51,383 nucleotides of DNA from Teratosphaeria epicoccoides (taxonomy: Eukaryota > Ascomycota > Dothideomycetes > Mycosphaerellales > Teratosphaeriaceae): positions 1 through 51,383 of the forward strand of contig JADDMT010000171.1 of NCBI GenBank assembly GCA_021401465.1, in the 5' to 3' direction. A model generated the notes under the pieces. The model worked only from the letters and a program-made list of their open reading frames with translations. It had not been told where the DNA came from and did not search any database. Shown piece after piece: positions 43,759-51,383 of the stretch (the first letter of the stretch is position 1; the number at the start of each line of letters is the position of its first letter). The position numbers were made by a program, and so were the translations under genes.

Positions 43759-44118
43759 TAATACGGTTAATACTAGGGGGCTATTAGAACCACATAGGTT
43801 CTAATGCCCGCCCTTAGTATGTAGTAACCCTGCTACATATGGCAAGGGGGTCCTTCGTACATATGTTAGCTTGTATGTTATCTAAGAGGGATTAGTTGTC
43901 GACGTAGGATACCCCTATGTCGCTAACCCTACGGTACCCCTACAGGGTTAGGCTCGGACATGCTTTCCCTAATTAAGGAGTGTCAGGGGTTATAAGCACC
44001 CTTAGCGCTACCTCTGCAATAAGCAGAAAGCAGCGCTATCTTGTACCTACTAAAAGGTCGGATTACTCTGTCACACTACGAGATATTTCCATATCATATA
44101 GCATATACATCTATATTA
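43759..44118 (+). repeat. Gypsy LTR copy c (5' LTR, plus)
   Basis: 360 bp, TAATACGG...CTATATTA. Better preserved than copy a, retaining many CpG. Directly followed by leader and gag of the same element. Confidence 0.75.
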
Positions 44119-44167
44119 GTTCTGCTTTCTCCCCCCTGCTTTGTAGTCTAGCAGAGAATACTACGAT

Positions 44168-44942
44168 ATGTCTAGAGTACTACGAACTCGCAACTAACGC
44201 GTAGCGAGCGCTATCCTAAGCGCCCGCGATAGCGAAGCTAGCCTAAGTAACTAGCCTGTAGAAGTACCCCCTGCGAGCGACACTACATCGAGCGACGGTT
44301 CCGCTAGAGGCTAATTACGCGGCAGACAAGGTAATAGACCCCCTGTACAGGGACCGCAGCTAACCCTGACTATTAACCTAGCCCTCGTAGCTATGATTGT
44401 CGATTAGGTCGCGAACCGCCTTGCGAACTAGAGCTAGAGCCGCACTGCTTCTAGTAGCGACAACAGCGAGGACGACAAAGACGTCGCTATAAGTAGTACT
44501 AATAAACTAGCGGACGAAGAAATCTAGCGAGATTTTATGCTAGGGACCCGCAAAGACAACTTACTAGGAGGCGCAGACCCTCCGCGTGTTCCCGCGAACC
44601 TAGTACCTGAATTCAGGGCCATAGTAGGCTAACTAGGAGGTAGTCGTAACGCACGCAACCCGAAGCTGTTTAAGGGAGACACCTTGAAGGAGGCTCGAAC
44701 TTTCTTGCAGGCGTGTAAGGCAGTTTTTGTGCTTAACCTATGCGGATATTCTATGGAGGGCGAACGAGTCGCCTTTAGTGTGATGTAGCTCGAAGAGGAT
44801 AAGGAACCTCGCAACAATTAGCATGAGCGGTATAACCTTATGCGGGTCTATAACAGAACGTATATGTAGGCGGACTTTCGCTAGTTCTATGTTGACTAGG
44901 TCAAGGATCCGGGGAATCGCGCCCTTACTATGTGTCATAGGT
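44168..44942 (+). pseudogene. Gypsy gag relic, copy c
   Basis: One continuous frame from ATG TCT AGA, broken only by TAG/TAA codons standing where Gln or Trp would be. It includes the gypsy capsid-like segment KLFKGDTLKEARTFLQA, then VLNLCGYSMEGERVAFSV, LEEDKEPRNN and VKDPGNRALT. About 15 in-frame stops make it non-functional. It may continue weakly to about 45100. Confidence 0.75.
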
Positions 44943-45649
44943 AAACGACGTATACACAGGGGTTCATGTAGTATTTAACAAGTACAATGGGGAGAGAGGG
45001 ACTACCTGCTAGCTATCCGGTCTTTTATAGCTAGCCTCGTCAGGGGTCACGTCGCATAGGCCCTAGCCTGTGCCAAGACTTAGGGCCTTGCCCTTCACAT
45101 TACCTCCCTTCCCCCCCTTCTTGTTTACGGCAAGGAATCCATCAGTTTCCTTCTAGCACATAAAGTCTAGATCACGGCTAGGCTAACACGGCTTCCTAAC
45201 TTCACTTCCCTTGTCTAAGTCTACTTCACTTTACTTCTTACGCTCCCTGTTCTCCTGTGCCTATAGCCTGGCCTCTAACTAGTCTTGCCGGGTTCCTAGA
45301 CTCTACTTCGCTTATTTAAATCTACTTCACTTTCCTACCTCTCTTCACTTCACTTCTATTTATCGCCATCCGAGCTATTATAGGGGCGCTCCTAGGCTCG
45401 TGCTAGTACGTCCCTTACTATATAAAAAGCGCCCTTCGCTATCGCTCTTGCTTCCTTTCTCTTACATGCTTACCTTAAACCGTAAGCCCCCCCCCTCTTT
45501 CTCCTACCTTCTGGCTTTTTCTCCGGGATTCTAGGCGATACTAACTAGAACTAGATAGCCCCCGCTATCTACTATGTTAACTGCGCCCTCTAGGGCGTAG
45601 ATTACATCCTATAATTAGTATGTTCTAGAGTCCTTGTCGTTATGCCCGG
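44943..45649. other. CT-rich stretch with promoter-like TATA, in gypsy island
   Basis: Pyrimidine-rich on the plus strand, with repeated CTACTTCACTTTAC-like words and TATATAAAAA at 45419-45428 upstream of the antisense Cys-cluster frame. It may include the LTR of the element whose pol lies at 46.4-48.8 kb; LTR ends could not be fixed. Confidence 0.4.
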
Positions 45650-46370
45650 CTTCAGCTAATGAATCTGTCTAGTCTACCTAAGCCCGCGCCTGCTAGCGCT
45701 ATGCTAGCAAGCGCCTAAACTGCAAAGCCCTGTATGCGTTACTTAGTGTCTACGCAAAATGCTCCGCTAATACAGCTAGCCCTGCCCTCGCCTACGTCTC
45801 CTACGCCTCCTAGACCTGTTCTCAGGACGCCGACAGGTATGACCCGCTCCCTAGGGGGTTTTGCACAGCTAACATCGCGATAGCGCCGCCGCGCATAACG
45901 ACCTGTCAAAGGTCCTTAAGGCCTAGAGGGCCTTAGGGCCTTTGCAGTTAGCGGGTCTGCTGTCTAGGTATTTTCTATTAGTGTCCTCTATGATTATGCT
46001 ACTAACCTCGAGCAGCGTCGTGGCCTAGGAGGTCATGGGGACTATAGGTGCCGCTGTCACCTAGTAGGGCCTCCTGTGAGTTCATCCCGTACTCTGTGTA
46101 TTTCTGCGCGCTAATAGTTTAGAAGGTCTAGGGGCGTTCTACTAGCGCTTACCTTAGGTAGGCGGCAGGAGAACGTTGCTAGTAAGGGCGAGAGCCCTCG
46201 TTAGCGTCAGTCTGGCGCTGCTACGCGGGGCCCTGACTAAGAGGCTAGGGACTCTAACGGCAGCCTAGTCGGCGGGTCTAGGGGGTCTAGCGAGGGCCCC
46301 TAGTGACAATCCCGCATGATTGTCGCTAGGGTCCTCTATCCTCGGCGCGGGGGCCCATGGCTAGGGGGGG
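45650..46370 (+). pseudogene. RIP-degraded Cys-cluster frame, antisense to pol
   Basis: From 45721 the plus strand reads a Cys/Tyr pattern, including LYALLSVYAKC, YVSYAS, TCSQDADRYDPLPRGF. If each Tyr marks a former Cys (TGC to TAC, the RIP change), the order matches the zinc-cluster-like Cys-x2-Cys proteins that accompany some fungal retroelements. It runs towards, and opposite in strand to, the gypsy pol relic at 46400-48777. Frame boundaries are unclear; inference is substantial. Confidence 0.4.
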
Positions 46371-46399
46371 TTTTTTCTTTTGTTGTATATATAGTTACC

Positions 46400-48777
46400 T
46401 AATGTCAATTTTCCCCCTCTAACTTTTGTCCTTCTTAAACGCCTGTACTCCTTATTACGAGTACTAGACTCCCTTTGCTAAGTCCTACATCTTGTTTCCT
46501 TTTTCTTCTTGCCTTACCTCTCTCTAGGGCTGTCGTTATTCTCTGCGCTTCCTTAAGTCTGCTCGAAGCGGTCTATTACTTTAGTGTCTATTAGGTTTTC
46601 TAGGGGCTCCTATGTAGGTTTGTAGTACCCTGACTATTTTACTAGGACCTCGCGTCCTCTTCCCCTTCTCTTGTCCCTCGCGTAGAGTACCTCCTCTACT
46701 AACTACTCCTCGTGCGACTTAAACAAAAGGGGGTCCGGCTGTTTGTCGTCGTTCTCCTGCCTAGGCATAGGGTCTCTGCCTGCTAGTCTTAGCAGGTCAG
46801 TATAGAACACTAGGTGTATATTGTTTAGGAGCCTAGTTAAGCGGATAGAGACTAGTAATAATACTTTGGCTACTATGTACTTCGCATGCTTAGCGTCTAA
46901 GCTTTTCTTGGGTCTCTCTGTAGCGTAGTTCCGTAGATCTAGCTAGACCTTGTTACTAACTTTATAAATTAGGGCAGGGTTTCGGCGTTTATTAGCGGAC
47001 TCCTCCTGTTCTTACACGGAAGCCGCTATTGTTGCTTAGCAGATTCCTGTTATGTCCCGAATCTTTCTTATAAACACCCTTGCCCTCTCGGCTGCTTTTA
47101 ACGGGCTAGGCCCTACGGGGTCCTCGGTTAAAGGTACGGGGCCCTATACTTCGTAGCTATAGGTAGCGAAGAAGGGGCTTATGCTAATTCCCGAATAATA
47201 CCTCCCGTTTAGCGCCAGCTAAGCTACAGGGAGCTATCGCTTCTAGTCGGATTACTTATAGTTGATATAGTTCTAGAGGTACGCTTGTACCTCTTAGTTT
47301 AGGCATTTAGGGCCTCTGTCTGTTTATAGGTAGTACGCGGAGCTTAACTGCTAGGACACGCCTATTCCTTTACAGAAGGTTGTCTAGAAGGTGCTAGTCT
47401 AGTTAGTGCCCTAGTCGCTCGTAATAGCCGTTAGCATTCCATGGTACCAGGCCTAGCAATCCATGAACTTCTCTGCGCATTCCTCTACTTTCATGCTAGG
47501 TATTACCTACAAAACCACGTACTTGTATAGGCGATCCTTGATAACCTACAGGTATCGACATCCCTCGGAATCGGGCAGGTCTGTCATGAAGTCTATTAAG
47601 ATCTCCTAGAAGAATCTGTCAGGAACTAGTAATAGCTTTAGCAGTCTATGCTTATACTCTCTCTACACCTTGTTACGACCGTAGTAGTCGTAGTTCCTTA
47701 GGAACCGCCAGACATGCTTAGACAGTAACGGCTAGTAGAAGTCGCGCCCTAGGATCATCGTCGTGGCGTCCTATCCTAGGTGCCTGTACACTGTAGCGTC
47801 GTGCACAGACTAAATGAGCTTCGTCCTAAGCATGTCGTCGCTTTCGTCCCTAGAGTCTAAGGTCTCGCCCCTAGGCTGACTGTCGTTTGCTCCTAGGACC
47901 TATAGTTTGTCGCGGTATCGCAGGAAGCCCCTCTTGTCGATCTTGTAGTCCCCCGCTTGTAGTTTCAGCCTCACTCTAGCTAGTAGCGCCTAGGAGCCGC
48001 CCTTTACTGCTTTTAACACTGTCGAGTACAGCTCGTCTTTCTCTACTATGGCTGCCTATAAGTCATTAAGGGTGCTGTCCTAGAACGGCCTAATAGGCTC
48101 CTAGTTAGAGGTTACGGAGTTAGCGAGTTACTATTCGTTCTCTACTATAGTAGTAGGTAGTAGGCTAGTCGAGGTAATCAGTATGACGTCTCTGCTCTCG
48201 CCTACGGGGTCCGGCTAACTCTCTACGACTTCTAGGTCTAAAAACCTCTTAAATCGTGATTCCTTATCTTCTGCCCCTAGCGTGTCCTGTTCTTGTCTCG
48301 ACAACGCGTCCGGGACTACTCCTTTAGCGCCCGGGCGATATACTAAGGAGAAGTAGAATTACGCGAGGGTCTCATACTACCGTATCTGCCGCTTAGACAG
48401 CTGTCGCTTAACTATGAAGTACTCTAGGTTTTTGTAGTCCGTGAGAATAGTAAAGGGCCTACATGACTTCAGCTTAGGGCCCTAGAACTTGAGGCTAGAT
48501 ATCATAGCTAGCATCTCCTTGTCATAGATATCGTAATTAATCTCCGCCTTATTGAGTTTCTACGAGAAGAAGCCTACTAGTCTCTAGACTCCGTTGCTTT
48601 CTTGCAGGAGAGCCGCCCCTAACGCAAACCCGCTATAGTTAGTCTCTAAAAAGGTCGGCAGCTCCGGGTTCTACTAAGAAAGGACTAGCGCTAAACAGAA
48701 CTTCGCTTTTAGCGTTCTGAATGCGGACTCCTTGAGTTCCCCCTAGGAGAACGGTCTGCCCTTCCCTGTAAGCGCCG
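46400..48777 (-). pseudogene. Gypsy chromovirus pol relic (RNase H, integrase, chromodomain)
   Basis: On the minus strand, in order: end of reverse transcriptase with LTGKGRPFS and NPELPTFLETNYSGFALG (48777-48600); RNase H with KLNKAEINYDIYDKEMLA, LTDYKNLEYF and YRPGAKGVVPDALSRQEQD (48600-48290); integrase with KHRLLKLLLVPDRFF, IDFMTDLPDSEGCRYL and HGMLTAITSD (about 47700-47350); and a chromodomain with EEVLYARDKRRGRGREVLVK and WEPLENL-type end (46710-46560). Stops are nearly all TAG/TAA at Trp or Gln positions. The chromodomain places it in the chromovirus clade, whose integrases target heterochromatin. The 5' part (gag, protease, most of RT) is cut off by LTR copy d at 48778. Confidence 0.85.
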
Positions 48778-49137
48778 TGATATAGATGTATATGCTATAT
48801 GATATGAAAATATCTCGTAGTATGACAGAGTAATCCGACCTTTTAGTAGGTATAAGACAGCGCTGCTTTCTGCTTATCGCAGAGGTAGCGCTAAGGGTGC
48901 TTATAACCCCTGACACTCCTCAATTAGGGAAAGCATGTCCGAGCCTAACCCCGCAGGGGTACCGTAGGGTTAGCGACGTGGGGGCGTCCTACGTCGACAA
49001 CTGATCCTACTTAGACGACATACAAGCTAACGTATGTACGAAGGACCCCCTTACTATATATGGCAGGGTTACTACATGCTAAGGGCGGGCATTAGAACCT
49101 ATGCGGTTCTAATGGCCCCCTAGTATTAACCGTATTA
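48778..49137 (-). repeat. Gypsy LTR copy d (3' LTR, minus)
   Basis: 360 bp, the same orientation as copy b. Keeps the best LTR terminus (TGATATAG at the left end). Its left end abuts the middle of the pol relic without a recognisable target duplication. Confidence 0.75.
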
Positions 49138-49276
49138 CTACCCCTCCTCCTATGAGGATGTCCCTAGCCTTACCAAGTAATGCACGCGGAACGTATAGGG
49201 TACAGGATGTAGCATGCTTACACCGCGTAAGGGTAAATAGGTAGATAGCCTACGTAACATGTGTCATGCGCATACC
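49138..49276 (-). mobile_element. 3' internal end of gypsy element d, with polypurine tract
   Basis: Homologous to 43620-43758. Minus-strand purine tract GGAGGAGGGG beside the LTR. Homology with copy b ends at GCATACC. Confidence 0.65.
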
Positions 49277-49694
49277 TTAACACCTTCGCAGCGAGTACAG
49301 GGCGGAGGCTGCTAACTCGGGCGGGTTTTAATCCGTCACATGTTAGGCGGCCTTGTAACACCTTCGCTTCACATGCAGATCGAGATATCAGGAAACTACG
49401 AGTACGTACTTTAGTTAATCCTTGAAATTATAGGGCGAGCATGCGCGCTAGCCTTGCTAAGTAGCTTGGCTGTCCCTATTTAGTCGTGACTATGAAGAAC
49501 GTGTCGCAGAACCTTGGGGTAGTAGGAAAGTACGCGGACGCTCTACGCGCGCCGCTCGAAACAGCAGGAGCGCGCTCCTAGCGCGGGCCTCGCCACATTT
49601 CCATGCTAGTAGGCTAGCACGAGTACGGTCGGCGCACATGCGTGACAGCCGCGTTATCCGTTATTGCATTATTCGGTCCCCTTGTAAGTCAACT
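49277..49694. other. Less AT-rich spacer between gypsy families
   Basis: Retains many CpG, including an imperfect palindrome GCGCGCCGCTCG...GAGCGCGCTCCTAGCGCGGG near 49545-49595. Contains words such as AACACCTTCGC repeated at 49280 and 49357. No coding segment recognised. Confidence 0.4.
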
Positions 49695-50176
49695 TGTCAT
49701 GAGTGTCAGGAGTACTGTCCGGAGTACTATAGGTCACAGGATCATGAGGGTCCTAAGTGCTATAAGTCATAGTACAATCATAGGAGTACTATAAGTTATA
49801 GGCATAGTCATAGGAGAAAGGATCTGTCACGTGAGGACAGATCCCCGGATCTATAGGGTTAGTCTATAGATCTACAGGCCTATAAGGAAGAAGGGATCTG
49901 TTACAGGATAATAGACCCTTAGATCTGTAGGGTTAGTCTACAGATCTATAGACATAGATCTGTTAGGTCTGTCGACAGATCTAACAGAGCTACTCTGTCT
50001 CTCTAGTATATAGGGATGGCTCTAGGACAGGCAGTTAGGAGCTTCGTGCTTAATTTAATTCCCTTTCCCTAGGGGATAGTCAGTTACAAGGTTAACTGCC
50101 ATTGTCGATATTCTTCACAGCTCTGCAAGTCTAACACCTAGTCACCTTCCTACTATTAGTACCTACCCTTATGACA
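49695..50176 (+). repeat. LTR copy e of a second gypsy-like family (plus)
   Basis: Starts TGTCATGAGTGTCAGGAGTACT and ends CTTATGACA. It is the inverse of 50463-50952. Contains runs of related CAGATCT/GGATCTGT words, probably tandemly derived. Followed by leader and gag start. Confidence 0.75.
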
Positions 50177-50462
50177 TTTTGAGCACTACTTCTAAGGAAG
50201 CATCAGGAGACTCGTCGAGCGCTTAACATACGCCTATGTCAAGTAGTTCTTTAACTGTTAGTTCAAGTTCTAGCGACAGTCAACCGACACCATGAGAACA
50301 AGTTGCCGCTATACCTCAAATCACGTAGTAGCTCGAATCCATTCACCTTAGCGAGATGGCTCTAGCATCCGTCGCAGGTTCAACTACCGGGAATAGACAC
50401 AGCAACAATGGCTTTAAGATAGGAAGCCCTACAGAGTTCACAGGACAACGATCTTAGGTCGA
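50177..50462 (+). pseudogene. Leader and gag start of the second gypsy-like family
   Basis: At about 50320-50460 the plus strand reads LESIHLSEMALASVAG, then FKIGSPTEFTGQRS with TAG where Trp or Gln would stand. The PTEFTG-type segment is typical of fungal gypsy gag. It is cut off at 50463 by an inverted LTR. Confidence 0.6.
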
Positions 50463-50952
50463 TGTCATAAGGGTAGGTGCCGATGGCAGGAAGGTGACTA
50501 GGTGTTAGACTCAGGAGCTGTGAAGAATATCGACAATGGCAGTTAACCTTGTAACTAACTCTCCTCTAAGCAAGAGAGGATTGAATTGAGATTAAGCACG
50601 AAGCTCCTAACTGCCTGTCCTAAAGCTATCCCTATATACTAGAGAGCGACAGAGCAGCTCTGTTAGATCTGTCGACAGACCCGACAGATCCGTGTCTATA
50701 GATCTGTGGACTAACCCCATAGATCTAAGGGTCTGTTATCACATAACAGATCCCTTCTTCCTTACAAGCCTATAGATCTATAGACTAACCCTACAGATCC
50801 GGGGATCTGTCCTCACGTGACAGATCCTTTCTTCTATGACTATGCCTATGACTCATAGTACTCCCATGACAGTACTATGACTCATAGCACTTAGGACCCA
50901 CATGATCCTGTATCCTATAGTACTCCGGACAGTACTCCTAACACTCATGACA
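50463..50952 (-). repeat. LTR copy f of the second family (minus)
   Basis: 490-bp inverse copy of LTR e, reading TGTCATAAGGG at its left end and ACTCATGACA at its right on the plus strand. The right flank CTATCCCCCTCTTAG is, on the minus strand, a polypurine tract (AAGAGGGGGATAG) before the LTR, making it a 3' LTR. Confidence 0.75.
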
Positions 50953-51028
50953 CTATCCCCCTCTTAGTCTAGCTCGTCCCTAAGCTACCTTATTAGTACG
51001 GGGTTTCTCTTGTTTCTTCTTTCAAACT

Positions 51029-51383
51029 ATGATGTCTTCTCTTTCCACATCACTGCCTTGTGTTATTCTAGACACTGACGCCCCTTTAACGCAGAAACGC
51101 AAACGCCGCGCGAATCGAATCTATCGTTAGGGCTAGGACAGCATGAAGTCCTGTACTCAGTGTCAAGAGCTAAAGCTCGTCTGTCAGGTACACATTTCCT
51201 CGGGGAAATGTTCGCAATGTCACTTCAGCAACTGTCGGAGTTACGACGCGAAGGTGACAGAGGTCGAATGGAAGAAGTTAGGCGATTAGCGGAAAAGACT
51301 GATTGCTAATCTCGATCGTGCGAAGGTAGTCCTAGCCGAAGCTTCGCAGAAGATGCTAGAGGCGCATGCGAAGGAGATGCGTC
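51029..51383 (+). pseudogene. Cys-cluster (Zn2Cys6-like) frame antisense to the retroelement, partial
   Basis: ATG pair at 51029-51034 opens a frame of 118 codons to the window edge, with three TAG stops. After a basic stretch (QKRKRRANRIYR), the cysteines follow C-x2-C-x6-C-x8-C-x2-C-x4-C (from SCTQCQELKLVC to FSNC), close to the fungal Zn2Cys6 DNA-binding pattern, then a Lys/Glu/Ala-rich coiled-coil-like segment (LDRAKVVLAEASQKMLEA). Begins 76 bp from the 3' end of LTR f and runs away from it, opposite to that element's transcription. Incomplete at the window end. Confidence 0.55.

Noticed and set aside
42195..51383. CRISPR-like or satellite array in the AT-rich island
   Set aside because: The repeats are long, in both orientations, and resolve into LTRs, gag and pol; there is no short repeat-spacer periodicity.

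Overview
The window reads as nuclear DNA of a filamentous ascomycete, most likely a Dothideomycete close to Mycosphaerellaceae. The support is: short 46-98 bp GT-AG introns with CTRAY-like branch sites, fungal-type orthologues (UPF2/NMD2, IRC3, BST1, ASK1, an alternative NADH dehydrogenase), many small secreted cysteine-rich proteins, and AT-rich retroelement islands with the CpA-to-TpA footprint of repeat-induced point mutation (RIP). The genus cannot be fixed from sequence reading alone.

Layout. 1-19 kb is a compact housekeeping block: a 2EXR/F-box-like protein, NDH-2, a cyclin-like protein, one spliced secreted cysteine-rich protein (5.1-5.6 kb), a small conserved-looking protein, UPF2, IRC3 divergent from UPF2, and the GPI inositol-deacylase BST1. 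19-24 kb is transitional: a spliced secreted 8-Cys protein, a 3-hydroxyisobutyrate-dehydrogenase-like gene frameshifted by a 7-bp tandem duplication, and a 44-residue secreted Cys peptide with a decayed tandem copy. 24.9-28.3 kb is a RIP-degraded Ty1/copia remnant holding a much fresher 724-bp non-autonomous pogo/Fot1-type element. 29.8-35.7 kb is an effector-like cluster: two three-exon secreted Cys-rich genes, one secreted KPGK-repeat protein, and a probable secreted-protein relic. 37.2-41.3 kb returns to housekeeping: ASK1 (DASH complex) divergent from a short-chain dehydrogenase, then a PARN/CAF1-like nuclease cut short near the next island. From about 41.9 kb to the end is a second RIP island of nested Ty3/gypsy chromovirus pieces, with four LTRs of one family, an inverted pair of LTRs of another, gag, RNase H, integrase and chromodomain relics, and two Cys-cluster reading frames that run antisense to the retroelement.

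How it fits together. The conserved genes work in unrelated core processes (respiration, mRNA decay, mitochondrial DNA maintenance, GPI-anchor remodelling, kinetochore). The accessory interest is the set of signal-peptide, even-Cys, intron-split small proteins lying beside the two RIP islands, which is the genomic setting typical of effector genes. Several were assembled here only by joining exons across introns. The second notable signal is the convergent antisense Cys-cluster reading frame lying between pol and the 3' LTR in two different gypsy families.

Limits. All gene models are by eye. Splice joins, signal peptides and families have not been tested with software or database searches. 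Intergenic stretches are described as empty only to the extent that nothing could be supported.
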